Shown here: piece after piece, positions 37,131-46,771 of the stretch
Position numbering within the stretch: position 1 is the first letter of the stretch
Layout: the number at the start of each line of letters is the position of its first letter
Source: Flavobacteriales bacterium
Lineage (GTDB): Bacteria > Bacteroidota > Bacteroidia > Flavobacteriales_E > Vicingaceae
Assembly (NCBI GenBank): GCA_020853105.1
Contig: JADYZM010000019.1
Span: 1-64,000, forward strand
Direction: 5' to 3'
DNA: 64,000 nt
Made by a program: the position numbers and the translations under genes
Notes under the pieces: model-generated
Databases searched by the model: none
What the model was told of the DNA's origin: nothing
What the model saw: the letters and a program-made list of their open reading frames with translations, nothing else

Positions 37131-37829
37131 CTATTTTGCAACCGGACAACGGTCAGATTTAGTTAAAATTTTATAATTCAAAGAAATTCCTGCAAACGAA
37201 TACCAATCATTGTTCTGGGTATTGCTCAATTGGTAACCATTACTTAATTCAGGGGATAATCCGTCTAGTTCATCAGTAAAAGTTTTGCGAATTCCCCATT
37301 CTATGTTTAAACCTAAATTTCTGATAAAGTTAAATTTAAAGCCGAAACCAAAGGGAATAGATGGTGCAATTATGGGATCCGAAGTAAGCTTTGTTTTTGT
37401 ATTATTATTAGTCAATTCAGGAGATGTTCTAAAAACTGCTGCACCAACAAAAAGAAAGGGAGTTAGTGGATATGTGTTGTAATTATTGATTTGGTAGGGT
37501 AAAAAGTTAAACTCAAGCAAAGCTGATGCTTCAATTATTGATGTAGATAGGCTTAGATTTCTGCTGTCGTTCCATTCTGCATAATTATTTTTGTCATCAG
37601 CACTAAGCCAACCATAATTTAATCCATATCGAATAGAATATCGTTTGCTTAAATTTTTTCTGTAAAAAACCCCTAATGAGGGATTTATTTTGTTGCTAAA
37701 TTGATTAGAAGAATTCAATTCACCAACATAATAAGACGGACCAAAAATAACGCCTATTTCTGCATGTTGAGAATTAGCCTTTTGAATAAAAAATACTAAA
37801 AAAGAAATAACGAGAACAAGTTTTCTCAT
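37131..37829 (-). CDS. DUF6089-family outer-membrane protein
   Basis: 232 residues from ATG at 37829; a TTG at 37844 would add five residues before the signal peptide. The signal peptide ends near ANSQ. EIGVIFGPSYYVGELN and FGFGFKFNFIRNLGLNIEWG are typical of the DUF6089 family of small barrels with a conserved place next to uppS and bamA in Bacteroidota. A role in outer-membrane assembly or T9SS-related function has been suspected for members but is not established. It is preceded by a second member of the same family. Confidence 0.8.
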   Translation of the reverse strand: MRKLVLVISFLVFFIQKANSQHAEIGVIFGPSYYVGELNSSNQFSNKINPSLGVFYRKNLSKRYSIRYGLNYGWLSADDKNNYAEWNDSRNLSLSTSIIEASALLEFNFLPYQINNYNTYPLTPFLFVGAAVFRTSPELTNNNTKTKLTSDPIIAPSIPFGFGFKFNFIRNLGLNIEWGIRKTFTDELDGLSPELSNGYQLSNTQNNDWYSFAGISLNYKILTKSDRCPVAK

Positions 37830-37875
37830 ATAATAAACGTTCAACTAACTTTAACGGAGATAAAAGGAAAAAATT

Positions 37876-38790
37876 TTAGAACTTAGGTAGATTTCTTCTT
37901 CTTTTAGCAGGTTTATAATTTAATGAAATAATACCCATCATATAAGCATCATTATCTTTTTTATCACCTCTTTGTTGTGGTTCTCCATACTTTGTATGGT
38001 CAGTATAAACTCCTGATGGGTCTGCAAAATAAGCAGCTTCATCACCGTAAGCAGCACGAATAAAATCGGAGCCATAGTAAGAAGTGCTCACGTCGTCAAT
38101 ATAATCATTAAATGTTTTTCGCATACTCAACTCCAATCCAATCGCCCAATTTCCTTGTCTGGCATTTCCACCCAAATTTCTTCTAAGGCCAATTCCATAA
38201 GGCATTACAACAGTAAATCCTGTATAATCTTTTGGTCCGCCTGGTAATCCTTGACCTTCGGTATTTAAGTCTTTAAGTGTTACCCAATCGCCTTGCTTGT
38301 TTCTGGATTGTGGATTAAACCAAATTCCACCGATTCCACCAAAAACATATACCTCAAATCTAAACCAAGATTTTCCTCTAACCCCTCTTAAGCGATACAT
38401 GTGTCCGGATTTTTGTTTTACAAGCATGTATTCACCTTGAGCAGAAAGTTCTAATAAGTGTGAACGAAAACTAAGCTTTCTTCTGTGTCTGGCGGGCTCA
38501 GCAGTTAAAGCATCATCACCGGCAACCATAACATAATCAAAATTTCCTCGAACAAACCAACTTTCACCTAACTGATAACGATATCCTAGAACAGCTCCCA
38601 TTCGGGTCATTTCTATTTCAAAGTCTCTAAGTCCATTAGTTCCAACTTGGTCTGCCCCCCCTAGGTCTCCCAAAAAGTTTGTGGCTCCAATACCAAAAGA
38701 ATATTCAACTCTGTTTCTTTTCCACTTTTGAGCTTCAGAAACTGAGGGCAAAAGCATTATGGCAACAAGTATTATTAGTATCTTTTTCAT
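37876..38790 (-). CDS. DUF6089-like outer-membrane protein
   Basis: 304 residues; signal peptide 1-20 (ending SEAQ). The mature start RVEYSFGIGATNFLGDLGG and repeated aromatic strands (GYRYQLGESWFVRGNFDYV) mark an outer-membrane barrel of the same kind as its neighbour at 37131. It ends with a basic tail (KPAKRRRNLPKF), unusual for a barrel terminus. A good -7 box (38826-38833) and candidate -33 lie upstream, so transcription of the uppS-bamA-skp run may start here. Function unknown. Confidence 0.75.
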   Translation of the reverse strand: MKKILIILVAIMLLPSVSEAQKWKRNRVEYSFGIGATNFLGDLGGADQVGTNGLRDFEIEMTRMGAVLGYRYQLGESWFVRGNFDYVMVAGDDALTAEPARHRRKLSFRSHLLELSAQGEYMLVKQKSGHMYRLRGVRGKSWFRFEVYVFGGIGGIWFNPQSRNKQGDWVTLKDLNTEGQGLPGGPKDYTGFTVVMPYGIGLRRNLGGNARQGNWAIGLELSMRKTFNDYIDDVSTSYYGSDFIRAAYGDEAAYFADPSGVYTDHTKYGEPQQRGDKKDNDAYMMGIISLNYKPAKRRRNLPKF

Positions 38791-38825
38791 TCCTTGATTT
38801 TGTGTTATTTATTTCAGGACAAAAG

Positions 38826-38859
38826 CAAAGATATTATTTTATTTTTCATTTGATGAAAA
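38826..38859 (-). promoter_or_regulatory. Promoter of the DUF6089-uppS-bamA-skp genes
   Basis: On the minus strand TATCTTTG (38833-38826) fits TAnnTTTG, and TTTTC (38859-38855) lies 21 bases upstream in place of TTTG. The start of transcription would be near 38819, about 29 bases before the ATG at 38790. Confidence 0.5.
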
Positions 38860-38898
38860 TTAATTTAAAGTATTTTATTTTTTTATCAAAAAATTAAC

Positions 38899-39762
<864 letters not shown>

Positions 39763-39798
39763 TTGATAAAATTTGTCTGAAAATTACTCAAATTTATT

Positions 39799-41190
39799 TT
39801 ATAATGGTGCTACAAAGTGTATAAACAACCCATTTTCGTTTAGATTATTAAAAGAATATTCAAATCTAAATACGATATCATAATAGGACACTAAATCAAG
39901 CGAAACACCTCCCCCAAAAAGCCATTTTTCATTTAAAAAATTGGGGTGTTTTTCTCTGTTTTCGCTCACATATCCACCATCAAAGAAAACTCCTGAAAAA
40001 ATGGATAAAGGAATTTTATTGAATTTCTCAAGTGGAATTAAATTGAATTTAAACACTTTATTATCGAGAAGTGCATATCTGAGTTGTGTTTTTCCTAAAG
40101 CAAAATGATTACCATTGATTACATAGTATTCGTAACCCCGAACCAGGTGGTTTCCATAGCCTAATCCTCCCATAAAATAAAACGGAGTTTGTGTTAAATT
40201 TGTTTTGAAACGTGTAGCTCCTGCCCAATACAATTTATTGTTTAATGGAATAAACTTTCTGTAACCAAACAATATAAAAGAATTGCTCACTTCTGTATTC
40301 AATAGCCCTAATCCGTTTTGAGTGAATTGAAAATCATAGAAATATCCTTTTACAGGATAGGCTTTATTGTTTCTTTTATCTCTTTTCAGGTAATACGTTA
40401 AACTTAAAAATGAAATTGAACTGAGTTTATTACTCAAATAATTATCATTATAGAAAACAACGGAATCACTAACATCAATTTTTGAATATGATAATTGGAT
40501 ACTGTGATTGTTATACAGTTTAGGTCTGAACTCATAAGTGCCTTTTGCATATATTTCTTTGTAAACAAAGCTTTCTGTATTTTTATAAAACAACCTTTTG
40601 TTATCAAGTGTTGAGTAATTTATTTCATGATTTCTGCTATAGCTCAACCCTACTGATAATCCTTGTGTTTGTTTTTTATTTACGTATGGAATAGAGTAAT
40701 TAAATCCAGCCATTTCGGTATATCCTCCTTGTGCTTTAAAAGCTATACGTTCTTTTCTTCCTCTAAAATTTTCCTTTGCTACATACAAACCATAGCTTGC
40801 TCTGTCAAGATTTCTGGTTTGCCACCAAGTATTAAAATTTGTTTCTTCAATTTCAAAAATTGGCAGAGGCCACCAATACCAACGTTCTTCAACGGTTATA
40901 TATACTGAAATGTATGTTTCATTAAAGTAAACTATTTCAACAGTAACAAAGTTAAAAAGCGAGGTATTAAAAATATTGGATTGGGTTCTTTCGATGGTTT
41001 TGTTTAATTCATCGACTAAAATAGTATCTCCGAGATTAAAAGGCAGCTCTCTGATAATGATATGATCTTTGGTCGTTTTATTCCCAATCAGTTTAATTTC
41101 ATTTACAATTAAGTAAGATGTTGAATCTTGAGACCTACTGGTATTGGATAGGGCTATTAGAAATAAAATTATCGAAAGTCTGAAAATCAT
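39799..41190 (-). CDS. BamA/TamA-like (Omp85) outer-membrane protein
   Basis: 463 residues, half the size of BamA. A signal peptide (1-20) is followed by one apparent POTRA-like unit (about 25-105: YLIVNEIKLIGNKTTKDHII) and an Omp85-type barrel (about 130-463). The block YFMGGLGYGNHLVRGYEYYVI resembles the region before the conserved barrel lid loop, and the C-terminus ends in SFNNLNENGLFIHFVAP. It is an additional Omp85 protein, maybe for a special cargo or for lipid handling. It lies eight bases after the CBS gene and 36 before nadK, so it is part of the envelope operon. Confidence 0.8.
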   Translation of the reverse strand: MIFRLSIILFLIALSNTSRSQDSTSYLIVNEIKLIGNKTTKDHIIIRELPFNLGDTILVDELNKTIERTQSNIFNTSLFNFVTVEIVYFNETYISVYITVEERWYWWPLPIFEIEETNFNTWWQTRNLDRASYGLYVAKENFRGRKERIAFKAQGGYTEMAGFNYSIPYVNKKQTQGLSVGLSYSRNHEINYSTLDNKRLFYKNTESFVYKEIYAKGTYEFRPKLYNNHSIQLSYSKIDVSDSVVFYNDNYLSNKLSSISFLSLTYYLKRDKRNNKAYPVKGYFYDFQFTQNGLGLLNTEVSNSFILFGYRKFIPLNNKLYWAGATRFKTNLTQTPFYFMGGLGYGNHLVRGYEYYVINGNHFALGKTQLRYALLDNKVFKFNLIPLEKFNKIPLSIFSGVFFDGGYVSENREKHPNFLNEKWLFGGGVSLDLVSYYDIVFRFEYSFNNLNENGLFIHFVAPL

Positions 41191-41197
41191 GAAAAAA

Positions 41198-41860
41198 TTA
41201 AGGGTTTAAAAACCTCATAAATTCATCATATCTGTTTTTTAAATCCTGATGATATTCACTTTCATTGTAAGATGCTGTAACAACGTAATTAAATCTTTCA
41301 AATGTTTTTAAAACCCGTGTAATTTCAGTTTGATTGATTTTTAATGTCAATTCAATTTTTGTACTATCGGGGTGCGAAGTAATGAAAGAAGTTAAAATCT
41401 TTGCATCGTTTGCTTCCACTAATCTTGCTATTTCAGCAAGTGAATAATCAATCATATTCAACTCAAGAGTTAAAATGCTTCCCGGATTTGATACTGAAAC
41501 CATCTCAGCTAAAAATTGAAGGATTTTACCGGAAGTAATCAATCCGACAAATTCTTCCTTTTCGTTGAGAACAGGTAAAACATCAACATCATGTTGCACA
41601 AATAGATTTATTACATCAAAAATATGTTGGTGCTTGAAAACAAATGGTTTTTTTAGATTTAAATTGTATGACTCCAACTTATCAGACAGATTGTTTCTAT
41701 CCATCAAGTCTGATTCTTCAATCAACCCGATGTATTTCTTACTTAATACCACAGGCATATCCTTTACTTTAAAATCTTCCATCCATTGGAGTACCTTTGA
41801 GCCACTATCAGTCGGCTTAAGTGGAGGAATTTCATAAGATATAAGAGTTTCTGCTATCAT
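41198..41860 (-). CDS. CBS-domain protein
   Basis: 220 residues from ATG at 41860; a TTG at 41908 would extend into the divergent promoter region. Two CBS motifs occupy about residues 5-60 (MEDFKVKDMPVVL) and 70-125 (VDVLPVLNEKEEFVGLIT), and the rest resembles an ACT-like domain (about 140-205). CBS pairs bind adenosine nucleotides and act as energy or ion sensors. What it controls is unknown. Its place before nadK and bamA and opposite pdxJ is shared by many Bacteroidota. Confidence 0.85.
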   Translation of the reverse strand: MIAETLISYEIPPLKPTDSGSKVLQWMEDFKVKDMPVVLSKKYIGLIEESDLMDRNNLSDKLESYNLNLKKPFVFKHQHIFDVINLFVQHDVDVLPVLNEKEEFVGLITSGKILQFLAEMVSVSNPGSILTLELNMIDYSLAEIARLVEANDAKILTSFITSHPDSTKIELTLKINQTEITRVLKTFERFNYVVTASYNESEYHQDLKNRYDEFMRFLNP

Positions 41861-41925
41861 TGAATTATCTAAAAAAATTACTTTTGTAATTGAATCAAAT
41901 TCATTCAAATTTACAAATAATAATT

Positions 41926-42639
41926 ATGACAAAGTTAAGTGTAAATATCAATAAAGTTGCAACTATCCGAAATGCCAGAGGTGGAAATGTTCCAGATGTT
42001 ATTCAGGTAGCAATAGATTGTGAAAGATATGGTGCACACGGCATAACCGTTCACCCCAGACCAGACCAAAGGCATATTCGATATGATGATGTTTATGAAC
42101 TTAAAAAAGTAGTTACAACCGAACTGAATATTGAAGGATTTCCTGATGAAAAATTTATTGATTTGGTTTTAAATGTTAAACCAAACCAAGTTACTTTAGT
42201 TCCTGACCCACCAGGAGTTTTAACATCAAATGCCGGGTGGAATACCCTAAAAGAACATCATTTTCTGAAAAAAGTAATAGATGAATTTAAGGCTCATAAA
42301 ATAAGAACTTCAATATTCGTTGATACAGAATCGATTAACATTGAAAATGCTATTAAAACAGGAACCGATAGGATTGAATTTTACACAGGTCCCTATGCAG
42401 AAAAATACATCCAGAATCGAGAGGCAGCAATCAAACCTTTTGTAGAAGCTGCTGGATTGGCAAAAAAATATGGATTAGGAATAAATGCAGGACATGATTT
42501 GAGCTTAGAAAATTTGTTGTATTTCCATAGCAATATTCCAAACTTACTAGAAGTTTCTATTGGACATGCTTTAATTTCTGACGCATTGTATTTTGGGCTT
42601 GAAAATACCATAAAAAAGTATTTAATTTGCCTTAAATAA
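41926..42639 (+). CDS. pdxJ: Pyridoxine 5'-phosphate synthase
   Basis: 237 residues from ATG at 41926, with the family start [18 protein letters not shown]. Further blocks are [14 protein letters not shown] with the active-site His/Arg residues (about 43-56), VTLVPDPPG and [13 protein letters not shown]. It condenses 1-deoxy-xylulose 5-phosphate with 3-amino-2-oxopropyl phosphate to PNP, the last ring-forming step of vitamin B6 synthesis. It is divergent from the CBS gene and may head a transcript with the two lipoprotein genes that follow. Confidence 0.96.
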   Translation: MTKLSVNINKVATIRNARGGNVPDVIQVAIDCERYGAHGITVHPRPDQRHIRYDDVYELKKVVTTELNIEGFPDEKFIDLVLNVKPNQVTLVPDPPGVLTSNAGWNTLKEHHFLKKVIDEFKAHKIRTSIFVDTESINIENAIKTGTDRIEFYTGPYAEKYIQNREAAIKPFVEAAGLAKKYGLGINAGHDLSLENLLYFHSNIPNLLEVSIGHALISDALYFGLENTIKKYLICLK

Positions 42640-42648
42640 TAATTAAAC

Positions 42649-42768
42649 ATGAAAAGGATAATTAAAATTTTACTTGCTGTTGTAGTTGTTTCTTTGATTG
42701 CATCTTGTGCAAGTCAAAAAAAATGTGATGGAAGAAGAGGTGTTCGAACATCTATGGGTTTGATGTAA
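42649..42768 (+). CDS. Tiny lipoprotein of 39 residues
   Basis: An ORF of 39 codons. It reads as a lipoprotein precursor: basic start MKRII, hydrophobic core, lipobox IASC (Cys at 20), then a 19-residue mature peptide SQKKCDGRRGVRTSMGLM after Cys and Ala. Two Cys, a basic cluster and the closing TSMGLM stand out. It starts nine bases after pdxJ and ends 10 before another lipoprotein gene, so it is probably translated. No known function; it looks like one of the tiny membrane-bound lipoproteins that gene callers miss. Confidence 0.65.
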   Translation: MKRIIKILLAVVVVSLIASCASQKKCDGRRGVRTSMGLM

Positions 42769-42778
42769 ATCTCATTTT

Positions 42779-43273
42779 GTGGTGAGCTGTAAAAATCTCA
42801 TATTTTCAGGATTGGTTATACTTTCAATTGGAGTATTGGCTTCGTGTATTTCAATTAAAGTAGAAAAAGATTCTCCTAAGGAATTAAAATTCAGAAGTAT
42901 TTCTAAAAATAATTTGAGTGGAATCATAGAACCTTTGCGAATTGTGATTCAAGACGAAGAAGCATATAATAAAATATGGAGTTCTATTTGGTCTCATTAT
43001 TCAGAAACAGTTGAGAAACCAAAAATTAATTTTGATGAAGAAACTCTTATTTTGGTTGCTTCAGGAATGAAAAACAACAGCGGATACCACGTTGAAATTA
43101 GCCAGGTTCTCAGTCAAAAAAATGGAATTGTTGTAAAAATTAAAGAAACAACTCCAAACTCGAAGTGCAATTACTCACAGGTTGTTACCTATCCCTACGA
43201 ATTGATTTCAATTAAAAAAAATTCAGGAAAATATACTTTTATTTCAGAATCTGTTGTTGGAGACTGCAAATAA
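42779..43273 (+). CDS. PrcB-type lipoprotein
   Basis: 164 residues starting at GTG; the signal ends at the lipobox LASC (Cys at 23). The mature part resembles the PrcB C-terminal domain: FDEETLILVASGMKNNSGYHVEI, then VKIKETTPNS and the closing VVTYPYELISIKK. PrcB-type domains were described as a partner of the Treponema dentilisin protease complex and occur in many envelope proteins of unknown role. Its stop is within 11 bases of the stop of the convergent tsaB gene. Confidence 0.65.
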   Translation: MVSCKNLIFSGLVILSIGVLASCISIKVEKDSPKELKFRSISKNNLSGIIEPLRIVIQDEEAYNKIWSSIWSHYSETVEKPKINFDEETLILVASGMKNNSGYHVEISQVLSQKNGIVVKIKETTPNSKCNYSQVVTYPYELISIKKNSGKYTFISESVVGDCK

Positions 43274-43283
43274 TCAAAATTGA

Positions 43284-43970
43284 TTACTTGTTTCCTGAGG
43301 TTGTAATAAAATCTTTTAAATAAAAAGGCTCGTAATAAGCAACATCTTCAAACAAGGGGTTGTTATTCAGCATTTTATTCGCTAACAGATTCAGCTGGAT
43401 TGACGATGGTTCTATGTTGTCAATAAATATCGCGTTTGTGTGCTTTTTCAACACCGATTTACATTTTTCAGCCCCATCACCAAAAAACAGTATTTTTTCA
43501 CTTTTTAAAAGCTCTGAAAAGGAGTTTTCATCTATTATTTTAGCAGAGATTGGAATAATCTCTTCCAATTTTGAATTGTAAACCGATGTATATACTTCCT
43601 TTCTTCTTGCATCAATCATTGGGCAAAATAAGTAGTCTTTATAAAATCCGGTTTCTATTACTTTAAAAGTCATAATTTTTAAAGTATCAATTGAAAGTAA
43701 CGGTTTTTCAATTGCATAACAGATACCTTTAGCAGCAGAAGTACCGATTCGTAAACCGGTATAAGAACCAGGGCCCCTTCCAACCGCTACATAATCAATA
43801 TCTTGTAACGATATTTTAGCATCATCACAAACCTCTTTAATGAAAACAGCTAATAATTCGGCATGAGAGTAGTCTCCACCTTGTTCTCGAAAAGCAAGAA
43901 GTTTACTATCATTATTAATAGCAACACTACACATTTTGGTAGAAGTTTCTATGCCTAAAATTAAACTCAT
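43284..43970 (-). CDS. tsaB: tRNA threonylcarbamoyladenosine biosynthesis protein TsaB
   Basis: 228 residues. The start LILGIETSTKMCSVAI and the block YVAVGRGPGSYTGLRIGTSAAKG (about 65-85) are typical of TsaB, the inactive paralogue of TsaD. It supports TsaD and TsaE in making the t6A base at position 37 of ANN-decoding tRNAs. Its ATG overlaps the end of the upstream OmpA-like gene by four bases, so the two are translated together although functionally unrelated. Confidence 0.93.
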   Translation of the reverse strand: MSLILGIETSTKMCSVAINNDSKLLAFREQGGDYSHAELLAVFIKEVCDDAKISLQDIDYVAVGRGPGSYTGLRIGTSAAKGICYAIEKPLLSIDTLKIMTFKVIETGFYKDYLFCPMIDARRKEVYTSVYNSKLEEIIPISAKIIDENSFSELLKSEKILFFGDGAEKCKSVLKKHTNAIFIDNIEPSSIQLNLLANKMLNNNPLFEDVAYYEPFYLKDFITTSGNK

Positions 43971-45175
43971 TGCTTCAAAATCTTAATTTCAACTCGTCTG
44001 TTCATTGAATGTTCTTCGTCGGTTGAAGGTTGAGAGTATATCATTTTAGAATTGCCAAACCCAGAGCAAACTAGTCTTTCTTCATTAATTCCATTCTCTA
44101 TCAAGTATCTCTTAACCGCAATTGACCTATTCATTGAAAGAGTAATAAAATCCTTATGATTTGGTTCTCCTGGACCATTAACATGTCCTTCAATCTCAAT
44201 ACCAACACTTTTGTTTTGCTGCATAAAAAATAAAAGTGATTTCAAAGATGATTTTGCAGTTGGTAAAAACTTATCACTTGCAGGTTGGAATTGAATATCT
44301 TCGAGGCTTACTTTTTTTCCGACTTCAATTTTTTCTAATAAAATTGTTTCAGTAAAAACATCAGCAGATTTTTTAATGTTAAACTTTGCTGTGTATAACA
44401 TATAATTTGGAGCTGCAACTAAAAGATTTGTTCTATAGGTTCCCTTTTCAATCAATACCTGATAATGAGTTATATCTTGCATTTCAATGTTTTCTTTCAG
44501 AAGTCCAGTAAGAGAAACATTTGATGAGACAGCTTGATGTGTTATTGCATCTTTTATATCTAAAGAGAATTTTAATTTTGGGAGTTCTGTTTTTATAGGT
44601 TCTTCAACCTTTTTAATTTCTGTTTTTTGAGGTAAATGTAAAATCAGTTTGTGTCCTGAACCTGATTGTTTGGGGTTGTTTACAACCAAAACATATTCAT
44701 TTCCTTCAACAACATCAACATATTTACTATAGTTATTATTAATTCCAGGCATTGAAAAATTTTTAGTTTCCGTTAAAGAAAGCCCTGTATTTGAGCTTCT
44801 TGAAAGATTTGTACGTATCGGTTTTATTCGATTTGAATCAATTCTTTTACAAAACAAATTTTTATGTTCATACAACAGAAAATCCCAATCATCACTCGGA
44901 TTGTCAGCTAAAATGTCAAATGTGAATTTACCTGTTGCTGGAATTTTAATTAAATACCAAATTGAATTTGTTTCAGATGGAAAAGTAGTTAAGTTATCAT
45001 TAAAATTATTTTGAAACTCCTTTTTTGTTCCAAATCCAATTATATTTCTTGCATGAAAAACTGAATCTTTTATTTCCAATAAATTGGTACAGTCTGAATA
45101 CTGAGATTGTCCATAAATGGAGTCCCACGTTAAAAAAGTTAAAAGTGTAACAAGTATGTGAAAAAGTTTAACCAT
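43967..45175 (-). CDS. OmpA-family outer-membrane protein
   Basis: 402 residues from ATG at 45175 (a TTG precedes it). Signal peptide 1-22 (ending IYGQ). Residues about 40-190 look like a pre-peptidase/FN3-like beta domain (WYLIKIPATGKFTFDILA and DWDFLLYEHK); about 210-280 is a carboxypeptidase-regulatory-like fold. The C-terminal OmpA domain (about 295-402) has IEIEGHVNGPG in place of EGHTD and the closing MNRRVEIKIL. It likely links the outer membrane and peptidoglycan. It is on one run with a T9SS type B cargo gene and tsaB. Confidence 0.78.
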   Translation of the reverse strand: MVKLFHILVTLLTFLTWDSIYGQSQYSDCTNLLEIKDSVFHARNIIGFGTKKEFQNNFNDNLTTFPSETNSIWYLIKIPATGKFTFDILADNPSDDWDFLLYEHKNLFCKRIDSNRIKPIRTNLSRSSNTGLSLTETKNFSMPGINNNYSKYVDVVEGNEYVLVVNNPKQSGSGHKLILHLPQKTEIKKVEEPIKTELPKLKFSLDIKDAITHQAVSSNVSLTGLLKENIEMQDITHYQVLIEKGTYRTNLLVAAPNYMLYTAKFNIKKSADVFTETILLEKIEVGKKVSLEDIQFQPASDKFLPTAKSSLKSLLFFMQQNKSVGIEIEGHVNGPGEPNHKDFITLSMNRSIAVKRYLIENGINEERLVCSGFGNSKMIYSQPSTDEEHSMNRRVEIKILKQ

Positions 45176-45232
45176 CAAAAAGCAAAAGTAATGTATATAG
45201 TTTTAAATCAAAACATATACCAATTATGGAGA

Positions 45233-46747
45233 TTATCGAATTAAAGTAACCATACCTCGCCTTTGGATTTCATCTCCATTGTTTGACTTTATTTTGATAA
45301 GGTACACATAGGCTCCCATGGGAAGCATTTCTCCTGAATTATCCAGCTGACCATTCCAACCTAAATTACGGTCATTGGTTTCGAACATTTTATGTCCCCA
45401 ACGGTCGTATATAACAAATAAGTAGGAAGATAAATCAAACAAAATTGCTGAGGGTTTGAAAACAGGGTTAAACAAACTTTTTGGTTCAAAAGCATTTCCA
45501 ATGTAAATCAAAGGATTGTGTTTTACACAATATTCGTTTGATAGGCTTGATGCTGCCGGTATGTTTCCGACATGAACTGTATTTTTTTCAATAGCTTCAA
45601 CTTTATAGCAAAATTCACCTGTACCAATTATTTCATTGTCAACATAATCTGTAAATGTGTTTTGATTTAAGGAAGCAGGAATTGTTTTTATTAGTTCAAA
45701 TGTTAAGTTATCTTTTGATTGTCTGTAAATTCGATACTCAAGTACTCCGCCAATCCAACCGTCATAGAAATTCCATGTTAAAAAATTTGTTGCAGCAACC
45801 TCGTCAGGAACCACACTCAATTGGATAGTTCGCCCATTGTTTGAAGTAATTTTCACCTGATTACACTGATTTTCTGCTTCAATTTGATAGGTGTAAAAAT
45901 TATTTTTTGCTTCAACATCTTCATCGTAATATTCAATTAATGGGTCCATTCCATTATAGTCAGTTATACTACCAACCTGAGTAAAAACATTTTCATAAGA
46001 AGTTGAGCGTTTTACGATATATCTTCTATTATCTGCAGCAGTGTCAGCATAAAACTGAACCATAATATTACTAGTATCTATAACTGTGGCGGTGTAGAGA
46101 TATAAAAAATTAGGTGTTTTAAGAAAATTTCCGCTAACATTTACAATATTAGATGATGAAGTGATTGGTCCTACACCATTATTTTCAATTGCTCTGACAA
46201 AAAATTTATAATTGGAACCTATTAATAAGCCTGAATGGATATAGTTTAAAGAGTTAGTGGTGCCTGATAATGAATAACTTGAACCATTGACACTAACATA
46301 TATTTGATACAAAACAGAAGTTCCTGAGTTAAAATCATCATAAGCATTCCAACTCAAATTTACTGAAGCATTGCAAATGTCAATTTGAGATTTTAATAAC
46401 ATCGTATTGTGATAATTATTTCCGACAGGACTAATTCCAACACCGACTCCGCAATTGGCTACAACACCGATTTCTTCAATTTGATATAAAACAATTGTAT
46501 CATAAGGGATTACAAATGATAAATTTGATGTAGAAGTTGAATTTAAACTGTCGTTAGCTGATGTGAATGGGTTCAACACAAAAATATCATAACTTACAAT
46601 TCCTACATCAGGGCTGGCTTGCCAAGCAACAATAACATCACCGTTTGGTAGTACCGAAACAGAATCTACGGTAATTTGGGTAGTACATTGTGAATTACCT
46701 ATAAAAGGCAAAAAAGAAATCAGACCTATTAGTACTATTTTTTTCAA
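45233..46747 (-). CDS. T9SS type B sorting domain protein with FN3 repeats
   Basis: 504 residues with a TTG start, the only one possible ahead of the signal peptide MKKIVLIGLISFLPF (cleavage after SQ). About three fibronectin-III-like repeats follow (for example VIVAWQASPDVGIVSYDIFV and SVNLSWNAYDDF). The C-terminal about 85 residues are the type B (gliding-associated) T9SS sorting domain: AFEPKSLFNP, FVIYDRWGHKMFETND, GWNGQ and GAYVYLIKI. It is exported across the outer membrane and held at the surface or released. No enzymatic domain is visible; adhesion is likely. Confidence 0.85.
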   Translation of the reverse strand: MKKIVLIGLISFLPFIGNSQCTTQITVDSVSVLPNGDVIVAWQASPDVGIVSYDIFVLNPFTSANDSLNSTSTSNLSFVIPYDTIVLYQIEEIGVVANCGVGVGISPVGNNYHNTMLLKSQIDICNASVNLSWNAYDDFNSGTSVLYQIYVSVNGSSYSLSGTTNSLNYIHSGLLIGSNYKFFVRAIENNGVGPITSSSNIVNVSGNFLKTPNFLYLYTATVIDTSNIMVQFYADTAADNRRYIVKRSTSYENVFTQVGSITDYNGMDPLIEYYDEDVEAKNNFYTYQIEAENQCNQVKITSNNGRTIQLSVVPDEVAATNFLTWNFYDGWIGGVLEYRIYRQSKDNLTFELIKTIPASLNQNTFTDYVDNEIIGTGEFCYKVEAIEKNTVHVGNIPAASSLSNEYCVKHNPLIYIGNAFEPKSLFNPVFKPSAILFDLSSYLFVIYDRWGHKMFETNDRNLGWNGQLDNSGEMLPMGAYVYLIKIKSNNGDEIQRRGMVTLIR

Positions 46748-46771
46748 TGTTCTTTACAATCAGAAATCGTA

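Noticed and set aside
43271-43286. Small inverted repeat TAATCAA/TTGATTA between prcB-like and tsaB stops
   Set aside because: Seven-base stem with a two-base loop and no T-run; too weak for a terminator, and it is made largely of the stop codon contexts.
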